A DNA stretch of 64,000 nucleotides from contig JABFQV010000008.1 of NCBI GenBank assembly GCA_013141495.1, positions 62,001 to 126,000 of the forward strand, given 5' to 3'. The translations under genes were made by a program, and so were the position numbers. The notes below the pieces were generated by a model. It was not told the DNA's origin, made no database searches, and saw only the letters and a list, made by a program, of their open reading frames with translations. This document shows positions 25,064-34,128 of the stretch, one piece after another; the first letter of the stretch is position 1; every line of letters starts with the position of its first letter. Source of the DNA: Methylotenera sp. Lineage in GTDB: Bacteria; Pseudomonadota; Gammaproteobacteria; Burkholderiales; Methylophilaceae.

Positions 25064-27010
25064 ATGTCCAAAACTATTTTTTCAATCCAACTGGCTGCAA
25101 GTATGCTGGTGGCTGCATCAATAGATACGGCAAATGCGGCATGTGTTTTAGAAACTAGTAAACCAGTAGTCAATTGTGCGGGTAACATTCAAACTGGTTA
25201 TCTCGCTCGCAAAAATCAGCTAATCATTGATACGAAAAATCTAAGTGAAACTAACATCAATGCGCCTGATGGCAGTAACTTACGCAACAAATTTACTGTC
25301 AATGTGAGTCGTGGTGCAAAAGTTTCAGCTAACCCGCGCGTGCAGATTTGGACCGCTAATGATCAAACTGGTGCAATTGCTACGCCGATTTACAGCGTAT
25401 CTACACTGGTTAATAGCAATAGCACTATTAACAACCGTGGCACGATTCAAAATAACAGCGTAAGCAAGGTTAATAATGTTGCAGTGCTTCTTAGTGGTGA
25501 TCAGGCTAAGTTGGTGAATCTTGCGGGTGGTGTAGTTTCTGCTGAAATTAGTGCTAACAACCTAATAAAACCTATTTCAACTTCTACCGTAAGCACCGAC
25601 ATTGTTTTTGCCGATGGCACTCCGCCGATGAAAGCGGGCGCGCCACATGGTGTGTTGAATGGGCCTGTCACGACCTACGGGTTTGATGCGGCGGCAATAG
25701 GCGTGGATACGGAGTTGCACGGTCATAATGTAGTTGAAAACCATGGTGTGATTAGTGCGCGCCACGCTGGCATTGGCAAAGTATGGGCAGTGGCTGCTGC
25801 AGGTAAAGCTGATACGTTTGTATTAGAAAACTACGGCACTATATCGGCAGAACGCACTCAACCCCTGATATTAACCACTAACACTGCTGCCAGTTTAAAA
25901 GGCACTGTAAAAGGCGCAGGAAAATTAAAAGTAGCTAGTACCAGTTATGGTGAAGCGCGCAATATTGCTTATGCGGCAGGCTTTTTTACTGAGGAAGAGC
26001 AAATTGAATCCACTGTCCATAATCACAAAGGCGGCACAATTTCAGGTAGTGGAGATTTGGTAGCAGCCTTATACCTGCGCTCAAACCTCTTAAACATCAC
26101 TAATGAAGGCACGATTAGCTACAACAAAGGCTCTGGCAGTTTTGGTGGCGGCGTGGCGATTGTGAGCTACGAAGCACCATTTAATGAAGTGGAAGACGGC
26201 TTTTTACAAATCAGCATCGGCAAAACTTCATTTAAAAATACCGGAAATATCATCGGCGATATTCGCATGGTTGATGTGAATGGTTTGGCTGAAATGGCTT
26301 CAAAAGTCGCTGGTTACGACCAGTCATTTATGAAGGTAGCTGGCAGGCGCGACAGTGTGATTGACAACAGTGGCACCATGCAAAACCTAGTGCTAGGTTC
26401 TGGCGACAATAAGCTTACTAACAGCGGCAAGATTGATGGCAATATCAATGTAAACCAAACATTCATCTACAAATATGCCGCAACTAATGCCACTAACAAT
26501 TACCCTGTAGGTACGTTTGCCGCAGGTCAATCTGCTACGGTTTGCCTTGCAGCAGCCGTGCCACTTAAAGGCTGCTTACCTTCAAAATGGTTCTTGGCAG
26601 GAGATGAAGAACATAGCTACTTAACTGAAGAAGATTTTTTGGTGGCCAACCCAGATAAACGCTTTGTCTTAGAAAACAGTGGCACGATTACTGGCGATGT
26701 GATGATAGCAACGGTGGCAGGTAGCCATATTACGATTAGCCCAGTCATTTCAGCTGAGTCGTCTGAAAATAACAGCTCCATTCAAGGAACACTCAAGATA
26801 GCAGATGCTAAAGGCATAAGTTCAGCAGATAGCACAGCAGTGATTAAGCCGATTGTGAGTAGCTCAGCATTAGTGAAATCTGGGCAAAGTTATACCGTTG
26901 CCAAGCAGTTTTTTGGTGAAGTTTTGCCAAAAGTAGAAAGCAGTGGAAATGTCAGTTGGATAGTTAAGAAAGTCAACAATGCGCTGGTGATTGAAGCAGT
27001 GGTTAAGTAA
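25064..27010 (+). CDS. Secreted beta-solenoid (adhesin-like) protein without a beta-barrel
   Basis: This 648-residue protein has a signal peptide ending near DTANA. The rest holds irregular repeats with an N-x-G-T-I core (NRGTIQN, ENYGTISA, NEGTISY, NSGTMQN, ENSGTITG), as in autotransporter or haemagglutinin passengers that form beta-helices. It ends at VIEAVVK with no C-terminal beta-barrel, so it is not a classical autotransporter and may be periplasmic or exported otherwise. It is 37 bases upstream of a TonB receptor, probably in one operon. I do not recognise a specific family. Substrate binding at the surface is an inference. Confidence 0.7.
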   Translation: MSKTIFSIQLAASMLVAASIDTANAACVLETSKPVVNCAGNIQTGYLARKNQLIIDTKNLSETNINAPDGSNLRNKFTVNVSRGAKVSANPRVQIWTANDQTGAIATPIYSVSTLVNSNSTINNRGTIQNNSVSKVNNVAVLLSGDQAKLVNLAGGVVSAEISANNLIKPISTSTVSTDIVFADGTPPMKAGAPHGVLNGPVTTYGFDAAAIGVDTELHGHNVVENHGVISARHAGIGKVWAVAAAGKADTFVLENYGTISAERTQPLILTTNTAASLKGTVKGAGKLKVASTSYGEARNIAYAAGFFTEEEQIESTVHNHKGGTISGSGDLVAALYLRSNLLNITNEGTISYNKGSGSFGGGVAIVSYEAPFNEVEDGFLQISIGKTSFKNTGNIIGDIRMVDVNGLAEMASKVAGYDQSFMKVAGRRDSVIDNSGTMQNLVLGSGDNKLTNSGKIDGNINVNQTFIYKYAATNATNNYPVGTFAAGQSATVCLAAAVPLKGCLPSKWFLAGDEEHSYLTEEDFLVANPDKRFVLENSGTITGDVMIATVAGSHITISPVISAESSENNSSIQGTLKIADAKGISSADSTAVIKPIVSSSALVKSGQSYTVAKQFFGEVLPKVESSGNVSWIVKKVNNALVIEAVVK

Positions 27011-27047
27011 ATAAAGTGAAAATAAACGCAAACATAGGGGGAAATAA

Positions 27048-29306
27048 ATGCAACAAACAAATTTTAAACTCAAACGTATTGCACTGGCGGTGCTTGCTTC
27101 ATTGCTAGCCTTACCTGTTGCGGCAGTGGCTGAAGATATGGCAAAAGAAGCTGCCACAGAAAGTTCAAGCGAAATTGATAAGTCAACGACGAATGCGGTA
27201 GAGCTTATGTTAGACAAAATCAACATTCGTGCTACTAAAGATACTGGCGGTTTATATCAGCCGGCAAATACAACAACTGGTACCAAAACAAACGCATTGC
27301 TAAGAGATATTCCGCAAACAATTAATGTGGTAACAAAGGAAACTTGGCGTGACCAAGGTGCGCGCTCGCTGAACGACACTTTGCATAGCGTGCCTGGTGT
27401 GAGTGTTCTGGCTGGAGATGGTGCTCGCGACCAAGTGTTGATTCGCGGCTTTAGCTCACAAACTGATAACTTGGTTGACGGTTTTCGTGATGATGCTACC
27501 TACTTTCGCGATTTAGCGAACATCGAGAAGATAGAGGTCATTAAAGGTCCTGCCTCTGCGCTTTATGGTCGTGGTGGTTCTGGTGGCTTAATTAACCGAA
27601 TCACAAAAAAACCAACTTTCGAAACATTATATGAAGTAGGTGGAATTACGGGTTCTTATAATGTTAAACGTGGTGAAATTGATTTTAACCAACCGCTTAG
27701 CGATACAGTGGCAGCTCGTTTGGCTGCAAGTGTTGAAGATTCAGAAAGTTTTCGAGATCAATATTTTTTAGAGCGCCACCTGATAGCACCTTCTATTTTA
27801 TTCAAACCATCAGAGTCAACAAGTTTGCTTTTTCAAATTGATTATTTAGATGATCGCAGAGTAGATGATTTAGGTGTTCCATTTCGTATTGGTGGCCCGC
27901 TAAGCGTAAAAAGAAGTCAATATTACGGTTCACTCAATGCTAAAAAAGATGACTATATACAAACGCACAGTACAGGTGCCACAGTTAGCTTTGATCACGC
28001 ATTTGATCGTGGGTTAAAAATTCGCAATGTATTTAGAGCGACTGATTTAGATCAAGACAGAAATGATACGCGTGCGCCTGGGTTTACTGCAACCACGTTT
28101 ACGAGACAGCACACTAATATCAATCGAGAAGATAAAGGCATATTTAACCAAACTGATTTAATGTTAGATGTTAACGGATTTGGTGTTAAGCACGCACTGC
28201 TTGCTGGCTTAGAATTAAACCATCAAGATAAAGATTCTTGGGGAAGCCGCTTTAATGTTAGCGCGGTGAATCAACTGAACCCAGTATTGACACCAATCGT
28301 TTATGGCACACCTACAACTCCAACCTATGCAAACTTTAAAAAACGTTGGTACACGCCATTACCTGGAGGTACAAAATTGTTATCGGTATCTAACACTAAT
28401 CACGATACCAATACAGTTGGTGTTTATGCGCAGGATTTAGTAACTATTAATCCGCAATGGAAAGTGTTGGCTGGCTTGCGTTACGATCAGTTTAAGCAAG
28501 ATACAACAGACTATATGCGCCTTAAATCGGATGTTAGAAGAAACATTAGTCGCACAGACTATACGATAAGTCCTCGTGTTGGTGTGGTATATCAACCTAC
28601 CGATTACGCTAGTGTTTATACTTCTGTAAGCCGCTCATATCAGCCAACAGGTATTGATGGCGCACTCAGTTATACTGCTCGAGATTTAGAGCCAGAGCGT
28701 ACGACGAATTATGAAATAGGTGCAAAGCTCGACTTAATGGATGGCGGTTTGTCCGCGCAAGCTTCACTATTTAGCTTAGAGCGAACCAATACTAGGCTAA
28801 CGGTCAATCAACCTAGTGGCGACAATAGACAAGGCGGTGAGACACGCACGAATGGTTTAGAGTTATCTCTTGCAGGCCGACCTGCAGATGGATGGGATAT
28901 TATTTCTGCATACACTTACTTAGATTCAACTATTGTGAAATCAGATGGTGTAGAAAAAGTTGCGGGCTATCCTGATGTTCTCCTAGAAGGTAATCGCGTG
29001 CCTATGGTGGCAAAGCATAGCGCTAACCTATGGGTGACAAAACGATTTTCAAATGGTTTTGGTGTAGGTGGCGGTGTGTCTTCAACAGGTAAGCGTTATA
29101 TTACTGCAGGAGAGCGCGCTTGGATGCCAGGCTACACACGTTTTGATGCAACCGCATTTTATGAAGCCAAGAAATACGAAATACGCTTAAATGTATATAA
29201 CTTATTTGATCTTAATTATACAGATGCTGCAACTGGTGGTAATGAAAATGGTGCAATTCCAGGTGTGCCGTTGAGCGCATTGCTATCGGCTAAATATAGA
29301 TTTTAG
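27048..29306 (+). CDS. TonB-dependent receptor, siderophore-type
   Basis: This 752-residue outer-membrane receptor has a signal peptide, a short N-terminal stretch, and a plug domain (DIPQTINVVTKE, LNDTLHSVPGVSV, VLIRGFSS, IEVIKGPASALYGRGGSGG). A large beta-barrel follows, ending in Phe (KYRF). Siderophore-receptor features are strong (Fiu/FpvA-like). It is co-directional with and close to the beta-solenoid gene, and a long hairpin follows. Because it lies between MDH gene sets, it may take up metal chelates for MDH, lanthanides included. That is inference only; iron siderophores are the default. Confidence 0.9.
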   Translation: MQQTNFKLKRIALAVLASLLALPVAAVAEDMAKEAATESSSEIDKSTTNAVELMLDKINIRATKDTGGLYQPANTTTGTKTNALLRDIPQTINVVTKETWRDQGARSLNDTLHSVPGVSVLAGDGARDQVLIRGFSSQTDNLVDGFRDDATYFRDLANIEKIEVIKGPASALYGRGGSGGLINRITKKPTFETLYEVGGITGSYNVKRGEIDFNQPLSDTVAARLAASVEDSESFRDQYFLERHLIAPSILFKPSESTSLLFQIDYLDDRRVDDLGVPFRIGGPLSVKRSQYYGSLNAKKDDYIQTHSTGATVSFDHAFDRGLKIRNVFRATDLDQDRNDTRAPGFTATTFTRQHTNINREDKGIFNQTDLMLDVNGFGVKHALLAGLELNHQDKDSWGSRFNVSAVNQLNPVLTPIVYGTPTTPTYANFKKRWYTPLPGGTKLLSVSNTNHDTNTVGVYAQDLVTINPQWKVLAGLRYDQFKQDTTDYMRLKSDVRRNISRTDYTISPRVGVVYQPTDYASVYTSVSRSYQPTGIDGALSYTARDLEPERTTNYEIGAKLDLMDGGLSAQASLFSLERTNTRLTVNQPSGDNRQGGETRTNGLELSLAGRPADGWDIISAYTYLDSTIVKSDGVEKVAGYPDVLLEGNRVPMVAKHSANLWVTKRFSNGFGVGGGVSSTGKRYITAGERAWMPGYTRFDATAFYEAKKYEIRLNVYNLFDLNYTDAATGGNENGAIPGVPLSALLSAKYRF

Positions 29307-29347
29307 TTTGATTAACCTAAACGACTATGTAAGTATTTTTACGTATA

Positions 29348-29389
29348 ACAAATAGAAGGGCGAGCCAACAGGCTCGCCCTTCTATTTGT
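29348..29389 (+). terminator. Very strong hairpin after the first TonB receptor
   Basis: A perfect 19-bp stem (29348-29366 with 29371-29389) has a 4-base loop (AACA). It separates the first TonB operon from the next receptor gene. There is no long T-run, but the stem strength and position support termination or 3' protection. Confidence 0.75.
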
Positions 29390-29407
29390 CGCAATCATTA
29401 GATTTGA

Positions 29408-29419
29408 GGAGTTTTTCCC
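29408..29419 (+). promoter_or_regulatory. GGA-N5-TCC dyad before the second TonB receptor
   Basis: GGAGTTTTTCC (29408-29418, followed by C) lies 98 bases before the receptor start. A partner 23 bases on (TGAACTTGTGG) matches only weakly. Position and context match the paired sites elsewhere. Confidence 0.4.
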
Positions 29420-29505
29420 ATCCTAAAAAGTGAACTTGTGGCATGGGTCTGAATTTAAATTAGCTTGATAATCTTTACTTTATCACTATAAAAGTAAGGA
29501 TCGTC

Positions 29506-31704
29506 ATGATGTTCAAAAAACGAGTAATAGCGTCACTATTGCCACTGGTGTTTGCACAGTTAGCTTATGCAGCAGAGCCACAGTCGATTGAGTTGAATGC
29601 TGTGACTGTTACTGGAATTTTGCCAGATAAGTTAGAGTCAGTGCCTGGCTCTTTTACCGTCATTGATGAAAAAGAACTTGAAGTTAAAAGACCCTTCTCA
29701 ATCAAAGAAGCCCTGAATACCGTGCCCGGTGTGCATATTGTAGCCAATGAAGACCCGCAAAGTTTAGGCCTAAACATTGGTGTTCGCGGCATGGATCCGC
29801 GCCGTACTGCACGCACTTTGCTCATGGAAGACGGTGTGCCATTATTTCTCGCGCCTTATGGTGACCCTGCTGCACACTATGCACCGCCATTATCACGCGT
29901 ACAGCGCATTGAAGTGGTTAAAGGCTCCGGCCAAGTGCTGTATGGCCCACAAACGGTAGGCGGCATGATTAACTTTGTGACCAAGCCGGTACCAAAAGAT
30001 GGTTTTGCTGGCAGTATTGATGCAACCGCTGGTAACAATGACTTTTACGGCTTGCATGCCAACATTGGTTATGGCAATGAACGTGGCGGCATTATGGTTG
30101 ATGCGCTTAAAAACCAAGGCGATGGTATTCGTGACAATCACGACTTTGATGTTGAAGAATACTCACTTAAAGGCCAACTTAACCTCACTGACCGCCAAAC
30201 CTTAATTGCAAAAGTAGGCTATTACGAAGAAGATTCACATGTATCTGAAACAGGGATTGGTGAAGTAGATTACGCGCGTGACAAATTTCAGGCACCTTCT
30301 GGCAAAAACGACTCCTTTTACCATGAGCGAAAATCAGCACAGCTTCAGCACATCTTTCAGCTTGATGAAAAAACAAAACTTTCAACACAGGCTTACTATG
30401 TCGATGCATTCCGTTCATCATTCCGCCAAACGGATGCGCCAGGTGGCTGGGATGGTGACATTCCGAGTAGTGTCGGTACGGGTGTAACTGAACTTGAAAG
30501 GTGTGCAACAGTAGCGCCATTCACAGAGGCTGATGCCGCAAATTGTGGTGGTCGTCACCGCCCAAGAAGCTACACTTATTGGGGTATTGAGCCACGGTTA
30601 GACTTTAGCCATAATTTGTTTGGCATAGAAAATGATACTGTGATTGGCTTCCGTTATCATGAAGAAGATATTAGCCGTGGCCAGTATCGTGGTGATACCG
30701 CAGCTTTTCAAAGTTTATCATTTGCAAAAGCGAACTCTACCAAGCGAGAGGATGTTCAAATTGATGTAGAAGCTAAATCTTATTACGCACAAAATACATT
30801 TCATGTGGGCGATTGGTCGATTACACCAGGTTTGCGTTTTGAAGACATGAAAATTAAAACGGATGTACGCCGTGCTGGAGGCGATCCTGTTAACAAAAAG
30901 GTGACCAACAACCAAACCGAGTTGTTACCCGGTTTTGGCGTGGCTTGGAATGGCATCGACAACACCACTGTGTTTGCAGGCGTGCATAAAGGCTTTGCAC
31001 CGCCGCGCCCTGACCGTGACTTAGACCCCGTTAAACTGAATAGTCTTGGCATTGATAAAACTAGCCCAGAAAAAAGCACTAATTGGGAGCTAGGCATACG
31101 TTCAAGCTACTTCAAAGGTATCAGCGTTGAATCTACCTTGTTCCACACCAAGTTTGATGATGTGGTCGTGAATGCAGGTAGCGGTACTTTTAAAAATGCA
31201 GGTGAGTCTGCGATGTCTGGTTTAGAGTTTGCTGGTCGTGTTGATTTTGGCACCATTTATAACACATCACACAACATTTACGCATTGGCTTCATACACTA
31301 ACTTATTCACCGCCAAGTTTAAAAAAGACGCACTTGATGAAGGTGTAGTCAGTGGCGCGCGCTTACCTTATGCACCTAGACAATTAGCTTCATTGAGTAT
31401 TGGCTATCAACACCCTATTGGGATTGATGCCAGAGTTGGCGTAGATTACGTCAGTAGCCAAGAGCCAGACGCATGGACCAACACACTCACGGGCGACGCG
31501 GCAACATTAACCGGCCTAACTGGAAACATTCCAGGCTACAGCTTGTTTAATGCTTCGGTAAACTTCAAGCCTGTAGATTCAAAAGCGACTTACTTCTTAA
31601 GCGGTCATAACTTGACTGATCGGGAGTATTTAGCGAGCCGTGTAGATGGTATGTTTGTAGGTCGTAGCCGTCAGCTAGTTGGTGGTATTCGTTACGACTT
31701 CTAG
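29506..31704 (+). CDS. TonB-dependent receptor, FecA-like
   Basis: This 732-residue outer-membrane receptor has a signal peptide ending AYAAEP, a plug with PGSFTVIDEKEL, IKEALNTVPGV, LNIGVRGMDPRR and IEVVKGSGQVLYGPQTVGG, and a barrel ending in Phe (IRYDF). The MDPRRTARTLLMEDGVPL segment resembles FecA-type receptors. The receptor is distinct from the one upstream. AAGGATCG supplies the ribosome site. It has its own promoter region behind the 29.35 kb hairpin. The ligand is unknown. A chelated metal is likely, and lanthanide is a hypothesis from context. Confidence 0.9.
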   Translation: MMFKKRVIASLLPLVFAQLAYAAEPQSIELNAVTVTGILPDKLESVPGSFTVIDEKELEVKRPFSIKEALNTVPGVHIVANEDPQSLGLNIGVRGMDPRRTARTLLMEDGVPLFLAPYGDPAAHYAPPLSRVQRIEVVKGSGQVLYGPQTVGGMINFVTKPVPKDGFAGSIDATAGNNDFYGLHANIGYGNERGGIMVDALKNQGDGIRDNHDFDVEEYSLKGQLNLTDRQTLIAKVGYYEEDSHVSETGIGEVDYARDKFQAPSGKNDSFYHERKSAQLQHIFQLDEKTKLSTQAYYVDAFRSSFRQTDAPGGWDGDIPSSVGTGVTELERCATVAPFTEADAANCGGRHRPRSYTYWGIEPRLDFSHNLFGIENDTVIGFRYHEEDISRGQYRGDTAAFQSLSFAKANSTKREDVQIDVEAKSYYAQNTFHVGDWSITPGLRFEDMKIKTDVRRAGGDPVNKKVTNNQTELLPGFGVAWNGIDNTTVFAGVHKGFAPPRPDRDLDPVKLNSLGIDKTSPEKSTNWELGIRSSYFKGISVESTLFHTKFDDVVVNAGSGTFKNAGESAMSGLEFAGRVDFGTIYNTSHNIYALASYTNLFTAKFKKDALDEGVVSGARLPYAPRQLASLSIGYQHPIGIDARVGVDYVSSQEPDAWTNTLTGDAATLTGLTGNIPGYSLFNASVNFKPVDSKATYFLSGHNLTDREYLASRVDGMFVGRSRQLVGGIRYDF

Positions 31705-31753
31705 CAGTATCTGGATGCCAGAAGCCTAGTCTTAAATAGGCTATATTTCTGCT

Positions 31754-31792
31754 GCGAGCCTAATCTTTACAAAGGTTAGGCTCGCTTTTTTA
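31754..31792 (+). terminator. Rho-independent terminator after the second TonB receptor
   Basis: GCGAGCCTAA (31754-31763) pairs with TTAGGCTCGC (31776-31785), followed by seven bases TTTTTTA. It is a textbook terminator in the 357-base gap to the convergent response regulator gene. The rest of the gap holds the inverted repeat at 31864-31940. Confidence 0.85.
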
Positions 31793-31863
31793 TGTCCCGG
31801 TAAATAGGCTCAATCGTTTACTTAAATCCAGATTTTTCATTAGACTCTAAAAACTTAAACTCT

Positions 31864-31940
31864 GTTATGCTGAGCACCGGGAAGCATCCAGTAGCATCAC
31901 TTCAAAAACCTCTAGATGCTTCGCGGTGCTCAGCATGACG
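31864..31940. repeat. REP-like inverted repeat
   Basis: The arm from 31864 (GTTATGCTGAGCACCGGGAA, continuing to 31891) is mirrored by the complement ending at 31940 (CTCAGCATGAC side), with about 25-28 bases per arm and a few mismatches. The core ATGCTGAGCACCG resembles dispersed palindromes seen in many bacterial genomes. It lies between converging genes, where it may terminate transcription or be a mobile REP-type remnant. Confidence 0.6.
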
Positions 31941-32061
31941 TTAAGTAGCGCTATCTATAAGCGCCCACATTTAACTAAAAAACCATCATAAAACTAATGT
32001 AAATCATATGGTTGCGTTAATTTCTTTCATTGGAATGATGAGCTAATGGATAACCTCGGCT

Positions 32062-32697
32062 TTAAACTTCCAGAATATTAAGTTTAATTGCGGCCAATAC
32101 TAACTGAGAACGATTTTCTACATTCAATTTTTGTAAAAGATGCGTTTGGTGGTTGGCGATGGTTTTGTAATTAAGGTGAAGGGTATTGGCTACTTCGTCC
32201 AATGAAAGTCCTTTAGCGAGCAGTCTAAACACTTCAAATTCCCGAGGTGTTAAGTGGTCTAAAGCGGAGTCTGGTTTTAGGCGTTGTGTGGCTATTTTGT
32301 GGGCAAGGTCGTGGCAGATATACTTTTTGTTTGTGGCAATCGCAAACACGGCGTCCACCAATACGTTGGGCGCGCTGGACTTGGTGACATAGCCACTTGC
32401 GCCAGCTTGCATGACACGCGTGCAGTAAACCACTTCATCATGCATGCTAAACACGAGTATTTTGGCATGCCTGTCTTTAGCCACTAATTTTTTAATGGTT
32501 TCCATGCCGCCCATGCCAGGCATGGATAGATCCATAATCACAATATCTGGCTTGATAGCATCATAATTTTTATAGGCCTCTTCACCAGTGGCGGCTTCTG
32601 CAATCACCTTAATGTTGGCTTTTTCAAGCAGGTGTTTGTAGCCTTCACGTACCACAGCGTGATCATCAACCAAATAAACATTAACGACTGTTTTCAT
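32062..32697 (-). CDS. NarL/LuxR-type response regulator adjacent to xoxF
   Basis: This 211-residue regulator has a receiver with phospho-acceptor Asp in IVIMDLSMPGMGG, a conserved SMHDE and a YVTKSS segment, then a LuxR-type helix-turn-helix starting LTPREFEVFR. It is paralogous to the regulator next to mxaF over its whole length. The kinase gene is 5 bases upstream. The pair is divergent from xoxF. I infer that it controls xoxF and perhaps the genes preceded by the GGA-N5-TCC dyad. It is the nearest DNA-binding protein to those sites. Confidence 0.87.
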   Translation of the reverse strand: MKTVVNVYLVDDHAVVREGYKHLLEKANIKVIAEAATGEEAYKNYDAIKPDIVIMDLSMPGMGGMETIKKLVAKDRHAKILVFSMHDEVVYCTRVMQAGASGYVTKSSAPNVLVDAVFAIATNKKYICHDLAHKIATQRLKPDSALDHLTPREFEVFRLLAKGLSLDEVANTLHLNYKTIANHQTHLLQKLNVENRSQLVLAAIKLNILEV

Positions 32698-32702
32698 GAG
32701 GT

Positions 32703-33701
32703 TTAAACCTTTAATTGAATGTTAATTTTAGTGCCGGTATTAGCGAGTGTTGCGTCAGATCGGCTGCTTATTTTTATGCTGCCAGCAAGCGCTTCAACGC
32801 GTTCTGCCATGCCAAGCAAGCCGTAACCAGTATGTTGAGCGGCCTCAAAGCCAACGCCGTCGTCAGTAATTGTAATCGTCAAATACTGTGCATTGCTCTC
32901 AATGTTAATTAGCACCGCGTGTGCTTGCGCATGCTTGGCAATGTTAGTGAGTGCTTCTTGTACGATTCTAAAGATGGCAATATTGGTCGTTTCGTTGTAG
33001 TTATCAATATCACCGTGAATTTGTAACTGATAGTTTACTTGGCTACGGGTCTCAGTTTGTATCGTCACCGCGTTTATCTGTCGCCATGTATCAATAAAGT
33101 TCTCTAATGCGGCCGATAATCCAAGGTCGTCTAAAGCCACTGGGCGTAGTGCGCGAATTAAGTTGTGGGTGGCGTGATAGGCATGGTTTGCGCTGGATGT
33201 AATGCTTTTGGCGGTAAGGCGTGCCTCTGCAGAGCTATTGGTATCGACCAGCAAACTTGCCGCTTGCGCTTTAATTGCGCTGAGATACTGCCCCAAATCA
33301 TCATGTAAATCTCGCGCAATGCGTTTGCGCTCGTCTTCTTGTACTTCTAGTATGCGTTGTAATAGTGCGTGGTTTTTTTGAATCAGCAGTTTAGACGCAT
33401 CAATAAGACGTTTTGCAAACCACAACAATGCAAGCAAGCTTGCCAACAAAGCGGGTAGCAATTCATCTATATCTAAGTTGTTCTCGTACTGCCTCGCCCA
33501 AACATAGTAATGCTCAGAAAAATTAAAGTAGCTCGACAAAGCGTAGGTGCAAACAAAAGCAGCGGGAACGCAGGCTAAATCAAGCGCAATATCACGCCAA
33601 TAGAGGTTTTGAGTCTTTGCATGCTTGATTTGATGAGGCGGGCTAGTTTGAGTAGGCATTGCGACATTATTGTAAAGGTGATTGTGCGAGCTTGTCGCCA
33701 T
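32703..33701 (-). CDS. HPK7-type sensor histidine kinase adjacent to xoxF
   Basis: This 332-residue kinase has two membrane segments (about residues 33-53 and 78-95), HisKA_3 with phospho-acceptor His in IARDLHDDLGQ, and HATPase motifs DDGVGF and GLLGMAERV. It is a paralogue of the kinase next to mxaF and is co-transcribed with the response regulator. The loop between membrane segments is short and acidic (ENNLDIDELLP) and could contact a ligand. The promoter region carries a dyad pair reading toward this gene. Confidence 0.87.
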   Translation of the reverse strand: MATSSHNHLYNNVAMPTQTSPPHQIKHAKTQNLYWRDIALDLACVPAAFVCTYALSSYFNFSEHYYVWARQYENNLDIDELLPALLASLLALLWFAKRLIDASKLLIQKNHALLQRILEVQEDERKRIARDLHDDLGQYLSAIKAQAASLLVDTNSSAEARLTAKSITSSANHAYHATHNLIRALRPVALDDLGLSAALENFIDTWRQINAVTIQTETRSQVNYQLQIHGDIDNYNETTNIAIFRIVQEALTNIAKHAQAHAVLINIESNAQYLTITITDDGVGFEAAQHTGYGLLGMAERVEALAGSIKISSRSDATLANTGTKINIQLKV

Positions 33702-33718
33702 ATACGATTATGCACAAT

Positions 33719-33753
33719 GGGGATATTCACGGTTTATATTAGGAATAATTCCC
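33719..33753 (-). promoter_or_regulatory. GGA-N5-TCC dyad before the kinase gene
   Basis: On the minus strand GGAATTATTCC (33752-33742) is a full match. The sequence 23 bases on, TGAATATCCCC (33729-33719), is a 4-of-6 match. The pair lies 18-51 bases before the kinase start. The distal part of the same 427-base gap holds the xoxF pair at 33983-34016 and a 5-of-6 match at 33803 (GGAATATCTCT). Confidence 0.45.
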
Positions 33754-33982
33754 AAACAACCTCTTTGATGCAAGCTATCGTGAAGTAATCAGCAAATACG
33801 CCGGAATATCTCTATATCAAGATCGTTGCGCAAGCGTTACCGTTTTGCTAGCCACTAGGTGCTTACATTACTTTCATGCGCACTTGTTGATGATAATTGG
33901 TTGTAAATGTTATCGAGAAATAATATCGGTCCGCATCAGCAATATCGTTATACGCCTCAGCATAGAACTCCCGTAGCGGGCA

Positions 33983-34017
33983 GGAAAATATCCCAATCTA
34001 TTGAAGGACTAATTCTC
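33983..34017 (+). promoter_or_regulatory. Paired GGA-N5-TCC dyads before xoxF
   Basis: GGAAAATATCC (33983-33993) is a full match. GGACTAATTCT (34006-34016), exactly 23 bases on, matches five of six positions. The pair lies 113-146 bases upstream of xoxF, inside the 427-base divergent region between the kinase gene and xoxF. No gene is seen in that region. Confidence 0.55.
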
Positions 34018-34128
34018 AATCGCCAAAATTAAAGCGAGCCTATAGTTCAACCCATGTTGCGATTGTAATAATTTGTAACATATTGCAGCAGTTTAATTAG
34101 GGGTTGAATTTTTAATCACGGAGGAAGT

